A stretch of 39,907 bases of DNA from DATKXO01 sp035528995. Its GTDB lineage: Bacteria > Planctomycetota > Phycisphaerae > UBA1845. Below are positions 10,011 to 19,027 of the stretch, piece by piece. The DNA lies in the NCBI GenBank assembly GCA_035528995.1, contig DATKXO010000171.1, positions 1-39,907 of the forward strand, given 5' to 3'. A program made the translations under genes and the position numbers. Within the stretch, counting starts at the first letter, position 1; each line of letters begins with the position of its first letter. The notes under the pieces were generated by a model. That model was not told the DNA's origin, did not search any database, and was given only the letters and a program-made list of their open reading frames with translations.

Positions 10011-10739
10011 TCAACCACCGGAACTGCCCTGCGGGCGGCCGGATTCTGAGCCCAACGCCAGCGTCACCACCGCCTCGGCATGCACCCGCGTCGTGTCGAC
10101 CACCGGCACCTCGGTGTCTTGCGGTCCGATCAGCAGCGGGATCTCGGTGCAACCCAGCACCACGCCTTCCGCGCCGCCGGCGACCAGCCGGGAGATCACC
10201 GCCTGGTAGAGTTCTCGCGATTCCTGCCTGACCTGGCCGTGGCACAGCTCATCGTAGATGACACGGTGCACGTCGGCTCGATCCCGCTCGGGTGGGATCA
10301 GCGTCTCGATGCCGAAGCGCTCCTGCAGTCGCGCGCTGTAGAAACCGTCCTCCATGGTGAAGCGCGTTCCGAGAAGACCGATCCGCCGCAGGCCCGCTTG
10401 CTGGATCGCTTCCGCGGTTGCGTCAACGATGTGAACCAGCGGCAGACTGCTGATTTGGGAGACCGTATCCGCCACCTTGTGCATCGTGTTGGTGCACAGG
10501 ACCAGGAAGTCGGCCCCCGCTTTCTGCAGGGCGCAAGCCGCTTCGCCGAGCATGTCCGCCAACCGATCCCACCGTCCTTCGTGCTGGGCCTTCTCGATCG
10601 GATCGAAGTCCACGCTGTACAACAGCAAGCGGGCCGAGTGGTGTCCGCCGAGCTTCTGCCCGACCAGTTCGTTGATGAGCCTGTAGTACTCGGCCGACGA
10701 TTGCCAGCTCATCCCGCCGATAAGGCCGATCAGCTTCAT
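10011..10739 (-). CDS. aspartate/glutamate racemase family protein
   Basis: Encodes 242 residues of the PLP-independent Asp/Glu racemase fold (RacX/YgeA type), which inverts amino-acid stereochemistry using two cysteines. Both are present: C82 in FLVLCTNTMHK and C197 in VVLGCTEIPLL. The N-terminus MKLIGLIGGMSWQSSAEYYR and the HSARLLLYSVDF segment are typical of the YgeA/broad-specificity branch. The start ATG at 10739 has no alternative nearby. The gene is transcribed toward the DUF1573 gene and away from the kinase, with a 270-bp divergent gap to the latter. The C-terminal ten residues are unusually Gly/Ser-rich. Substrate cannot be read from sequence. Confidence 0.93.
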   Translation of the reverse strand: MKLIGLIGGMSWQSSAEYYRLINELVGQKLGGHHSARLLLYSVDFDPIEKAQHEGRWDRLADMLGEAACALQKAGADFLVLCTNTMHKVADTVSQISSLPLVHIVDATAEAIQQAGLRRIGLLGTRFTMEDGFYSARLQERFGIETLIPPERDRADVHRVIYDELCHGQVRQESRELYQAVISRLVAGGAEGVVLGCTEIPLLIGPQDTEVPVVDTTRVHAEAVVTLALGSESGRPQGSSGG

Positions 10740-11009
10740 TGCCTAGTCCTTCTGTTGGCGAATCGGGCCTGCCCGCCTCGCTGAGGGAGCGGCACCCGTC
10801 GCGACCCGCGGACACCCGCACCTTCGTGCCGGCTGTGGCACCAGGCGTTGGAGTATATCGCATGTGCCCGTGGCTTGGACCCGGTCCGCGCGGTTGCCCC
10901 CCTCCCTGCCGACGCATTGCCATGAGCGCTTCGAGCCGGTCTGGCCGATGAAGGTACCCAGGGGCATTGCCGGCAGGGAGACCGGCGCCGGAGCGCCTGT
11001 GGCCCAGGC

Positions 11010-13535
11010 ATGGAGCTGTGGCCGATGATCGACCGCGCGGGCTGTCCGGACCGCACAACGCTGGAGCGACATGCCCGCCACGAATTGTCGTCCGACGAAG
11101 CCGGCACGGTCGACTGGCACTTGACCTCTTGTCGAGATTGCCTGGACCGCGTTCTCGAACTGCACGGTCGGTCGCTGATCCCCGACATTCCCGACTGTCA
11201 CGCGGTGAAGGAGATCGGCCGCGGTCGGTTCGGCGTGGTCTACAAAGCGTGGTGGTGGCGGGACTCGCCGCGGCTCGTGGCCCTGAAGGTGCTCAATCGT
11301 GGCGGGCGCATGGAGGAGGGCCGCTTCGACCGCGAGATCGCGGTCCTCCAGCGAATCGACGCCCCCGGGATCGTCAAGTGCCTCCACTCCGGCACGGCCG
11401 GGGGGACCAAGTACTACCTCATGGACTACGTCGAGGGCGCTCACCTCGACGATTACCTGACCACGTCCGGCGGCGACCTGAACGCCAAACTGCTGGTGCT
11501 GCAGCGCGTGTGTCGAGCGGTGGCCGCCGCCCACGCCCAGGGCGTCGTCCATCGCGACCTCAAGCCGGGCAACATCCTGATCGACGCCGAAGGCCGCCCG
11601 CATATCCTCGATTTCGGAATCTGTGCCGTAGATCACGCCGACTGGAGCAGTTGGGACCGCCTCACCATCACCCAGACCGGCGACATCATTGGAACGCTGC
11701 GCTACATGTCCCCGGAACAGGCCTGGGGAGGAGTGGCCGGCCCCGTCGATGAACGCAGTGACGTCTGGTCGCTGGGCGTGCTCTTATACGAACTCGTCAC
11801 CGAGGGCGGCTATCCGTATTCGCTCAGATCCACGCCGGACAAGCCGGCCCACGAGGCACTGCTGGAGCGCATCCGCAAGGAGTTGCCACGCCTGCCGCGG
11901 CTCGACTCGCTCCCGCGGGGACGCGATCTCGAGGTGCTGCTGGAGCGCTGCCTGGTATGGGAACGCCGGGCCCGCATCCAGACCGCCGCCCAACTGGCCG
12001 ACGATATCGAGCGCTACCGGGCCGCCCGGCGCATTCACACCCGCCCGTTGGGTCTGCCCTATCGGCTGAAGCGCCTGGCGGTTGCGGCCGCCACCCGCTC
12101 GCGGTGGGCGTGCGCTGCCGTGTTCGTTGCCCTGTTGGGCGTGACGCTGTGGGCAGCTGCCTTGCCCTTCGACGTGGGATGGTACGTGACCGGCCATCAG
12201 TATCACGTCTCCGGCGACCAGTCCGCGGAGCCGATCGCTGGTGGTCATGCCGGCGAGAACGTGCTGATCGTCGGGGTGTTCGATGACACGATCGAGGCCG
12301 TGGTGGATTTCGCCACACGCCAGCGCATCGAGGGTGTGACCGCTAGCGTGCCAACCTGGCGCGCCGTGCACGGCTTCCTGATGAGGCGGCTGGCGCCGGT
12401 CCGCCCCCGGGCCGTGGTCTGGGACTACTACTTCCGCACGCTGCAGAACGGGGACGCGCCGTTCGCGGCCGGCGCCATGGCGCTCGAGGAGGCGGGTTCA
12501 CCGGTCATCCTGGCCGCCTTCAACTACGACGGTGGCGGCCGCCCCGACCTGAGCCCGGGCCTGACCGGGCCTCTGGCGGAGCGGCTGCGTCACGGGGCCA
12601 TCGTCGCCCGCGACATGGTCGAGCGTCCCGGTGAGTTCGTCATCGCCTTCAAGCGACCGGACCGGACCGTCGTGCCCGGCCTGGCCCTGACTACCCTCGT
12701 GGCGGTGTTGCACCCCGACGCCCGGCTGGACCTCGATTGGCCTGATCGCAGCAAGTCGATCACGCTGCACTATCAGCTTGCCCCCGGAGCGTATTCGCGC
12801 GAGCACGACCGGGTCGAGCTGACCAAGGTCTTCGAAGCCGGTCGTTCGGATCAGGCGGTTCGCGCGGGCGATCTGCTGGCCTGCAGCACGCTGGCCCTGA
12901 CCCGGCCCGAGCAATGGGAGCGGCAAAGCGTTCCCTACCAGAGACTCTTGACCTGCCCCCAAGACGAGCTGCGGACCCTGGTGGGTGGCAAGGTGCTGAT
13001 CATCGGCGATCTGCGGAAGGCCCGACTGGGATTCGTCCCCGATCGGCATCCCGTGGAATACGAAGCGCTGGCCGGCGCCGTCCGCGACGTGCCGGGCTGC
13101 TACCTGATGGCCGACGCCATCGTGAGCCTGCTGGATCGGCGGTATGTGAAGTCGGCCTTTCCGCTGGCCCCGGGCACGTTCGGGTTCATGCTGCTGGCAG
13201 CCGGCGTGGGATGTCTGCTGCCCGTGTGGCTGTGCGCGGTCAGCGCGATCGGACGGCCTAGTTATCGGTGTGGGGTGTGGATCGTGGTGTTGGGTCTGGC
13301 GGCGTTGGCGTTCGTGGTGATGACGGCGTCGCGGAACTACACCGCCGTTCACCTGGGTATGGCGGGTTTCAGTCTGCTGGCCCCCATGGCCGGTTCGCTG
13401 TGGGTCGAATTCGCACGCAACCGGCACCGCATCCTGGATCGGAGCCGACGGGCGATCGACGACGTCAGAACCGCCACCGAGGGCACGCTGACGCTCAGCT
13501 CGAGGCGATGGAGATCGCTCCCAGAATCAGGATGA
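11010..13535 (+). CDS. membrane Ser/Thr protein kinase with CHASE2-like sensor domain
   Basis: Encodes 841 residues. Near the N-terminus is an anti-sigma-type zinc motif (H37 x3 C41 x2 C44 in HLTSCRDC). The kinase domain spans about 65-345: glycine loop GRGRFG at 70-75, ATP-binding K93, catalytic HRDLKPGN at 181-188, DFG at 201-203, and GTLRYMSPEQ at 228-237. A transmembrane helix follows at about 363-385. A long extracytoplasmic region resembles CHASE2 (VLIVGVFDDTIEAV, VVWDYYF, GKVLIIGDL), and further membrane helices lie in about 725-790 before a cytoplasmic tail. This order, kinase inside and CHASE2 outside, suits an environmental sensor. ATG 11010 and ATG 11025 are both possible; the latter has GGAG 9 bases upstream. 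Confidence 0.9.
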   Translation: MELWPMIDRAGCPDRTTLERHARHELSSDEAGTVDWHLTSCRDCLDRVLELHGRSLIPDIPDCHAVKEIGRGRFGVVYKAWWWRDSPRLVALKVLNRGGRMEEGRFDREIAVLQRIDAPGIVKCLHSGTAGGTKYYLMDYVEGAHLDDYLTTSGGDLNAKLLVLQRVCRAVAAAHAQGVVHRDLKPGNILIDAEGRPHILDFGICAVDHADWSSWDRLTITQTGDIIGTLRYMSPEQAWGGVAGPVDERSDVWSLGVLLYELVTEGGYPYSLRSTPDKPAHEALLERIRKELPRLPRLDSLPRGRDLEVLLERCLVWERRARIQTAAQLADDIERYRAARRIHTRPLGLPYRLKRLAVAAATRSRWACAAVFVALLGVTLWAAALPFDVGWYVTGHQYHVSGDQSAEPIAGGHAGENVLIVGVFDDTIEAVVDFATRQRIEGVTASVPTWRAVHGFLMRRLAPVRPRAVVWDYYFRTLQNGDAPFAAGAMALEEAGSPVILAAFNYDGGGRPDLSPGLTGPLAERLRHGAIVARDMVERPGEFVIAFKRPDRTVVPGLALTTLVAVLHPDARLDLDWPDRSKSITLHYQLAPGAYSREHDRVELTKVFEAGRSDQAVRAGDLLACSTLALTRPEQWERQSVPYQRLLTCPQDELRTLVGGKVLIIGDLRKARLGFVPDRHPVEYEALAGAVRDVPGCYLMADAIVSLLDRRYVKSAFPLAPGTFGFMLLAAGVGCLLPVWLCAVSAIGRPSYRCGVWIVVLGLAALAFVVMTASRNYTAVHLGMAGFSLLAPMAGSLWVEFARNRHRILDRSRRAIDDVRTATEGTLTLSSRRWRSLPESG

Positions 13536-13617
13536 CGGCAAACGCCAGCACCGGCGCGATGCGCGCCGCCCAGCGAATGACTCTGTCTTCCCTGGCTGAC
13601 AGTGGGTAAATGACCAC
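13495..13617 (-). CDS. 40-residue predicted membrane protein
   Basis: A GTG at 13617 preceded by AGGAG (8-base spacing) opens a 40-residue protein: a charged start (YPLSAREDRVIRWAARI), then one strongly hydrophobic helix (APVLAFAVILILGAI) ending in SIASS. It overlaps the 3' end of the kinase gene by 41 bp on the other strand and follows a 24-codon ORF by 11 bp. The good ribosome site and clean membrane segment favour a real small protein. An in-frame ATG at 13689 would give 64 residues but has no such site and would overlap the upstream ORF. Confidence 0.5.
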   Translation of the reverse strand: MVIYPLSAREDRVIRWAARIAPVLAFAVILILGAISIASS

Positions 13618-13628
13618 CTCAGCGTCTC

Positions 13629-13703
13629 CTAGCCTTCCATGCCGAGCGAAATCAGCGGGACGAACCCTTCCAGCAGATCGATGAGCCAAAAGATCACGTA
13701 CAT
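13629..13703 (-). CDS. 24-residue hydrophobic small protein
   Basis: ATG 13703 follows AAAAAGGAGTGGTACG, an excellent ribosome site, and encodes 24 residues beginning MYVIFWLIDLLEGFV and ending LGMEG, then TAG. The peptide is hydrophobic enough to sit in or on the membrane. It is the first of two consecutive small ORFs in the same direction, so it may be a leader peptide or a true membrane microprotein. The kinase gene converges on it. Nothing similar is known to me. Confidence 0.5.
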   Translation of the reverse strand: MYVIFWLIDLLEGFVPLISLGMEG

Positions 13704-13944
13704 CGTACCACTCCTTTTTGACGAGCCGGCAAAGCGACTATCGTGTTGCGCGACGGACGTCGCAGGAACTGGTACATGCCCGCCGCGCCGGAGTCGGCAC
13801 TTTGGAGTACCTATCCATCGTCGGACCTACATGCCTCAGCCAGCTAAAAACATCTTTTCCTGAAGGAATTTGTGGCCCGGGGGCATCGAGTCTGAGGCGG
13901 CGTTCGGTACGCTGTCCCGCTTTTGTCGCCCGGTAAGGTTCGCG

Positions 13945-14457
13945 TTATGACCGGTCGGACTTGCGTTTCTGGCTGGCCCGCAGAGTGGCCACCAAAGTGC
14001 GGAACGCCGGCGCGTTGCGCTGGTCGGCGTTGATCAGCTCCTGATGGGCCTGGATCACCAGGTCGCTCAGACCGTCCGGGCTGACCGGCGCCGGCTCCAC
14101 CTCCTGCCAGTCGGCCGGGGACTGGGCCATCTCCTCCACCACGTCGAACAGGCCCAGCACGAACATGCGCTCGAGCGCCGTCACAACCGGTTTCGAAGGG
14201 GCCAGCAGGTGGATCGCGGGAATGGGTGAATCCGACTCCGTGGTGACCAGTGCCACCAGGAAGCCGGTGAACGTGCTGTCGATTCCCTGGGCCCGGGACA
14301 GATCGAAATAGATGTCGCTGGTCTCGGCAACGCAAATCTTCTTGAGGAAGTTCAACACGGCGCCGCAGATGGCCACCGTGCAGGGACCGCCCGGCCGGAT
14401 AACCACGATCGAACCGTTGCGCCCGGCCTCGACCCGAACCCGCTGTGCCCCAGCCAT
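13945..14457 (-). CDS. STAS-domain protein (anti-sigma factor antagonist-like)
   Basis: Encodes 170 residues from ATG 14457, which has GAAAGGACGGG upstream; the frame is open further up but reads as noise. Residues 5-110 look like a STAS fold: an opening strand (SIVVIRPGGPCTVAICGAVLNFL), a helix, then IYFDLSRAQGIDSTFTGFLVAL, matching the 'D.s....DStg...L' phospho-site region (D-S-T). STAS proteins act in partner-switching control of sigma factors, where this serine is phosphorylated. The tail (about 115-170) is helical and charged. It is followed at a distance by the two membrane microproteins and converges on the kinase gene. No HPK-type anti-sigma kinase gene is adjacent. Confidence 0.75.
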   Translation of the reverse strand: MAGAQRVRVEAGRNGSIVVIRPGGPCTVAICGAVLNFLKKICVAETSDIYFDLSRAQGIDSTFTGFLVALVTTESDSPIPAIHLLAPSKPVVTALERMFVLGLFDVVEEMAQSPADWQEVEPAPVSPDGLSDLVIQAHQELINADQRNAPAFRTLVATLRASQKRKSDRS

Positions 14458-14578
14458 CAATCCCGTCCTTTCGCCAGGCGGCAATCCGCAATCCGAAGCG
14501 GCGGAAGCGTAGCAGCCCCGAGCGCACCAGACAAGCCACCTTCGCCGCCCTCGCAATGCCGTTCGCCGCGCGTCCCAC

Positions 14579-15157
14579 TCATGCGTCAACATCGCCGCTG
14601 GCCGGTGGCTCCGACTGGGGAAGGCATGCTGCCAACTCCTGGGCAAGTTCGTCGCGGTTTGCCTGGGTGACCTGCCGGATCTCTACGTCGGACCTGGCCT
14701 TCACTTCGGCGATGAAACCGCCGCCTTTTATGGCCACCGTGGCCACCACCGACGCCGGCCCGTCGAGCAGCAGCCGCACCACCTCGATGAAGCGGGAGGA
14801 ACAGCACTCCATCCTGCCGATCTCGTCGATCAGAACGACGTCGGCCGGTTTGGCCAGCTCCGGCATGACGAGGATTTCGAAGGCGGCCACGTGCACGCCG
14901 TAGCGCCCGACCCGCGGTTTGCCCTTGACGCGCACGTGGGCCAGCATGGCGGTCTTCCCGGAGAGCGTCACCGCCCGAAAGCCCTGCCGTCCGCGGTCCT
15001 GGCGAATCTCCTCGGTGTAGAAGCCGGCCGGCGACCGCCCCCGGGCCAGCTCGATCAGCCGCATCATCACCGTTGTCTTGCCGATCCCCGGGCGCCCCGT
15101 GAGCAGGATGTTGCGCCCGCGTCTCGCCCCCTCGTTCGCACCGTCGACCGGAGCCAT
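14579..15157 (-). CDS. NTPase of the THEP1/DUF265 family
   Basis: Encodes 192 residues from ATG 15157, preceded by GGGAG. The P-loop GRPGIGKTTVMMRL (about residues 20-33) is followed by GFYTEEIRQDRGRQGFRAVTLSGK, the THEP1 hallmark. Then come GRYGVHV near residue 88 and a Walker B with VVLIDEIGRMECCSSRF around 113-129. Archaeal and bacterial THEP1 proteins hydrolyse NTPs with low turnover; the cell role is not settled. The stop lies about 120 bp before the STAS start in the same direction, so the two may be co-transcribed. The longer frame upstream is rejected as non-coding in composition. Confidence 0.85.
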   Translation of the reverse strand: MAPVDGANEGARRGRNILLTGRPGIGKTTVMMRLIELARGRSPAGFYTEEIRQDRGRQGFRAVTLSGKTAMLAHVRVKGKPRVGRYGVHVAAFEILVMPELAKPADVVLIDEIGRMECCSSRFIEVVRLLLDGPASVVATVAIKGGGFIAEVKARSDVEIRQVTQANRDELAQELAACLPQSEPPASGDVDA

Positions 15158-15353
15158 GTGGGCTTCTCCCTGCTGGAAAACCCGCTGACGCCCTCCGGGA
15201 CGCCCCCGCCCCGTACGCTTGCGTTGACCGGGTCTGCTCATATGATACCCGGCTGGAGGCATGTTTCGATCCGCCGTCGATGGGACCACGCCGGCGCGGC
15301 CCACCTTCGGCGGACAACCGACCCCTAGCAGAGTCTGAAAGAGAGGATCAGCC

Positions 15354-17066
15354 ATGAAGCTACCTGTCATCATCAGTTGTCTGGCCCTGCTGTTGAGCTT
15401 CCCGGTCACGGCGGCGGCCGGCGGCGCCGAGGCGCCGGACCACATGCTGCTCAAGCTGCTGGGCGAAGAGTTGGACTACTCGATGCAGAACCTGGCCATG
15501 CCGGACGGCACCAAGCCGTACTACCTGGCCTACACGGTCAGCGACGAGCAGTCGGTCCGCATCAGCGCCCGGCTGGGCGCCCTGATGAACGACGACGCGT
15601 CGCACCAGCGGCAGCTCGACGTCAGCGCCCGGGTGGGCGACTACACGCTGGACAACACCCACAAGCTGCGGGACCAGGGCTACTTCGGCTTCGACCCCTC
15701 GGACTACCTCGGCGGCTCGACCGAAATCAGCCTGGAAGACGACCCGGTCGCGATCCGGCAGGCCATCTGGCTGGCCACCGACCGGGCCTTCAAGTCCGGC
15801 GCCAAGAAGTACCAGCGGGTGCAGACCAACCTCAAGACCAAGGTGGAGGAGGAGGACAAGTCCGACGACTTCTCCAGAGAAGAGCCCAGTGTCTACGCCG
15901 AACCGGACGCCGCGCTGACCATCGACCGCAAGGCCTGGGCCGAGCGGCTCTCCAAAGTTTCCGCCCTGGCCCGCAAGTATCCCCTGATCTACACGTCGTC
16001 GGTGTCGCTGATGGGCTCGGCCGAGAACCGCTTCATGGTAAACAACGAGGGCACCAGGCTCAAGACCGGGCGCAAGCTGCTGCGGGTCATGGTCAGCGCC
16101 GGCACCAAGGCCGAGGACGGCATGGACTTGTCCAAATCCTACATCTTCAACACCGCCAGCGAGGACGGCCTGCCCAACGAGCAGCAGATCACCGAGGAGT
16201 TTCAGAAGGTCATCGACATGACCCTCGCTTTGCGCGAGGCCCCGCTGGTCGAGCCCTACACCGGGCCGGCCATCCTGACGAATCGCGCCAGCGGCGTCTT
16301 CTTCCACGAGATCTTCGGGCACCGCATCGAGGGCCACCGCCAGAAGGACGTCGAGGAAGGCCAGACGTTCACCAAGAAGATCGGCCAGGAGGTTCTGCCC
16401 GAGTTCATCAGCGTACGGGACGACCCGACGCAGGCCCGTTTCGGAAGCGAGGATCTCCGCGGCTATTACAAGTATGACGACGAGGGTGTCCGGGCACAGG
16501 ACGTCCATCTGGTCGAGAACGGTGTACTCAAGACCTTCCTGATGTCCCGCTCACCCGTTAAAGGGTTCCCCAAATCCAACGGCCACGGCCGGTGCCAGCC
16601 CGGCGCCGATGTCGTCTCCCGGCAGGGCAACCTGATCGTCGAGTCGAGCAAGACCGTCGGCTTCGACAAGCTCCGCGAGATGCTCATGGAGGAGTGCAAG
16701 AAACAGGACAAGCCCTATGGCTTGATCTTCGAGGACATCACCGGCGGATACACCATGACCCGGGCCAGGGGCGCTCAGACCTTCGAGGTGTCACCGGTCG
16801 TGGTCTACCGGGTCTATCCGGACGGGCGGCCCAACGAACTGGTCCGAGGCGTGGACCTGGTCGGCACACCGCTGACCTCCTTCTCCAAGATCATCTACAC
16901 GGGTGACGACAATGACGTGTTCAACGGGACCTGCGGCGCGGAGTCGGGCATGGTTCCCGTTTCCGCTGTGTCGCCCAGCATCCTCGTATCGGAGATCGAG
17001 GTCGAGAAGCGACCCCGCGAGCAGGACAAGCCGCCCATCCTCCCGCCGCCCATCGCGGGGAAGTAG
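15354..17066 (+). CDS. exported TldD/PmbA-family metalloprotease homologue with intact zinc motif
   Basis: Encodes 570 residues from ATG 15354 (AGAGAGGA upstream). The first 22 residues form a signal peptide (KLPVIISCLALLLSFPVTAAA), which is unusual because classical TldD is cytoplasmic. The zinc motif HEIFGH is at residues 318-323, with H328 nearby. Other family blocks are PYTGPAILTNRASGVFFHE, SNGHGR near residue 407, and GGYTMTRARGAQTFEVSP around 465. The TldD/E complex removes or trims peptides, for example microcin B17 maturation. A second homologue lacking the motif follows 78 bp downstream, copying the TldD-TldE arrangement. Confidence 0.9.
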   Translation: MKLPVIISCLALLLSFPVTAAAGGAEAPDHMLLKLLGEELDYSMQNLAMPDGTKPYYLAYTVSDEQSVRISARLGALMNDDASHQRQLDVSARVGDYTLDNTHKLRDQGYFGFDPSDYLGGSTEISLEDDPVAIRQAIWLATDRAFKSGAKKYQRVQTNLKTKVEEEDKSDDFSREEPSVYAEPDAALTIDRKAWAERLSKVSALARKYPLIYTSSVSLMGSAENRFMVNNEGTRLKTGRKLLRVMVSAGTKAEDGMDLSKSYIFNTASEDGLPNEQQITEEFQKVIDMTLALREAPLVEPYTGPAILTNRASGVFFHEIFGHRIEGHRQKDVEEGQTFTKKIGQEVLPEFISVRDDPTQARFGSEDLRGYYKYDDEGVRAQDVHLVENGVLKTFLMSRSPVKGFPKSNGHGRCQPGADVVSRQGNLIVESSKTVGFDKLREMLMEECKKQDKPYGLIFEDITGGYTMTRARGAQTFEVSPVVVYRVYPDGRPNELVRGVDLVGTPLTSFSKIIYTGDDNDVFNGTCGAESGMVPVSAVSPSILVSEIEVEKRPREQDKPPILPPPIAGK

Positions 17067-17144
17067 CGGACCGTTCGTGCCCGATCGTACAGACAGTTGA
17101 ACGAATAACCGGACAACAACTCGCAGTACATAGGAGTCGGAACC

Positions 17145-18935
17145 GTGACGGATCAACGATTCAAGATAATGGCCGCTGTCCTGGTGCTCGGTGTGACCTG
17201 GGCACTGCCCGCTCTGGCGGACGACACGCTGTCCGACGGCGACGTCATCATGCGGGCCATGGTCGACGAGATGAACCGTTCCATGGAACTCCAGATGGAG
17301 GACCTGGAGAAACCCTATTTTCTGCAATACACCGTCGAGGACACCGTCACCTACCGATTGGCGGCCTCGTACGGCGCGATTACGACGTCCGACCGCGACC
17401 GTTCGCGGGACTTCTACGGCCGCGTTCGCGTCGGTTCGTACGAGCTGGACAACACGAACTTCAGCGGCGGCGGTGGCGGGTTCTTCGGTCGGCGCGGCCG
17501 GGGTGGCGGTGGCGGCGGCGGCGGGCGCGCCTCGCTCCCGATTCAGGACGACTACGAGGCCATCCGCCAGGCCATCTGGTCGGCCACCGATGACGACTAC
17601 AAGGGCGCCGTCGAGACGCTTACCCAGAAGCGGGCCTACATGGAGGACAAGAAGCTGACCGACCGCCCGGACGATTTCTCCAAGGTCCCCGCCGCCGAGG
17701 CCAGCGAGCCCGGTGCGGTGCTCGCGTTCGACAAGGCCGCCTGGGAGGAGAACCTGGAGAAGATCTCCGGGCACTTCCGCAAGTACGCCCAGGTTCAGGA
17801 CTCGAAGGTCCAACTGTACGCCGGTGCCGGTAACGCCTACGTGGCCAACTCGGAGGGCACGCGCGTCCGCACGGCCGACACCATCACCCTGCTCATCGTG
17901 TCCGCCGAGGTCCAGGCCGACGACGGAATGAAGATCTCCGACAGCCGGTCGTACGTCGGCGACAGCACCGCCGATCTGCCGCCCCTCTCCAAAATCATCG
18001 ACGACGCCGACGCCCTTGTGGCCGAGCTGACCACGGCCATGAAGGCCCCCATCCTCGAACAGTACACCGGTCCGGTCCTGTTCGACGGGCGCGCCGCCGG
18101 ACAGTTGTTCCGCGAGATGCTGGCCAAGGGTGTGGCCGGGCGCGTGGACCCCGTCGGAACGCAGCGCCGCATGTTCGAGGGCGCCGAGAGCCTGGAAAAG
18201 ATGATCGGCCAGCGCATTCTGCCCAAATCGATCCGGGTCTACGATGATCCGACGACAAAGAAAGTGGGCGAGAAGCTCCTCTTCGGCCACTACCGCTACG
18301 ACGACGAAGGCGTGCCCGCCCGGAAGGTAGACATTGTCGTCGACGGGAAGCTGCAGGACATGGTCATGTGCCGCGTGCCGACCAAGAAGCTCTCGGGCAG
18401 CAACGGCCACGGCCGCAGCGCCCCGGGCGGTGGGACGCCCGAGGCGGCCATCGGTTGCCTCTTCATCGAGGACGAAGATGCCATTCCGGACGCCCAGCTC
18501 AAGGAGGCCCTGATCGAGGCCGCCGGCGAGGCCGGCCTGGAGTACGGCCTGCGCGTGGCCTCCATCAAGGCCATGGGCATCGAGACCAGCCAGGCCGAGA
18601 TGATCTCCTTCTTCATGCGCCGGCAGCAGGGCGGGCGCCAGTCCGGGCTCGGCGATCCCATCTTCGTCTACAAGGTGTACGTCGACGACGGTCGTGAGGA
18701 ACTGGTCCGCGGCTCCGAGTTCGGCGCGATCAAGGCACGAGACCTGAAGGACATCATCGCCGCCGGCGACACGCCGACCGTGTACAACTACATCGGACTG
18801 GGCTTCACCGGGGCGACCCCGCGGTCAACGATCGTCGCGCCGCCCGTCCTCTTCGAGGAACTGGAGCTCTCCAAGATCGAGCAGGAGCACGACAAGCTGC
18901 CCCTTCTCAAAGCGCCCCTGGTACGCGCCGAGTAG
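17145..18935 (+). CDS. exported TldD/TldE-like protein lacking the zinc motif
   Basis: Encodes 596 residues from GTG 17145, with AGGAG 8 bases upstream, after the active homologue. It has a signal peptide (IMAAVLVLGVTWALPALA) and the same plan (YFLQYTVEDTVTYRLAASYG, EQYTGPVLFDGRAAGQLFRE, SNGHGRSAPGG). Where the upstream protein has FHEIFGHRIEGH, this has FREMLAKGVAGR, so both zinc histidines are lost. That matches TldE, the non-catalytic partner. A glycine-rich insert of about 25 residues (FSGGGGGFFGRRGRGG and on) lies near residues 106-130. The pair is best read as a secreted heteromer: catalytic first gene, structural second gene. Confidence 0.88.
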   Translation: MTDQRFKIMAAVLVLGVTWALPALADDTLSDGDVIMRAMVDEMNRSMELQMEDLEKPYFLQYTVEDTVTYRLAASYGAITTSDRDRSRDFYGRVRVGSYELDNTNFSGGGGGFFGRRGRGGGGGGGGRASLPIQDDYEAIRQAIWSATDDDYKGAVETLTQKRAYMEDKKLTDRPDDFSKVPAAEASEPGAVLAFDKAAWEENLEKISGHFRKYAQVQDSKVQLYAGAGNAYVANSEGTRVRTADTITLLIVSAEVQADDGMKISDSRSYVGDSTADLPPLSKIIDDADALVAELTTAMKAPILEQYTGPVLFDGRAAGQLFREMLAKGVAGRVDPVGTQRRMFEGAESLEKMIGQRILPKSIRVYDDPTTKKVGEKLLFGHYRYDDEGVPARKVDIVVDGKLQDMVMCRVPTKKLSGSNGHGRSAPGGGTPEAAIGCLFIEDEDAIPDAQLKEALIEAAGEAGLEYGLRVASIKAMGIETSQAEMISFFMRRQQGGRQSGLGDPIFVYKVYVDDGREELVRGSEFGAIKARDLKDIIAAGDTPTVYNYIGLGFTGATPRSTIVAPPVLFEELELSKIEQEHDKLPLLKAPLVRAE

Positions 18936-19027
18936 GCGGCGGCCGAGATTGCGTTTCATGTTGAACGGCAGGCCTCCCTCCGTCGCGGGCGGATGGAGGC
19001 ATGTCTCGTTCTGTCCCCGGCGGTTTC

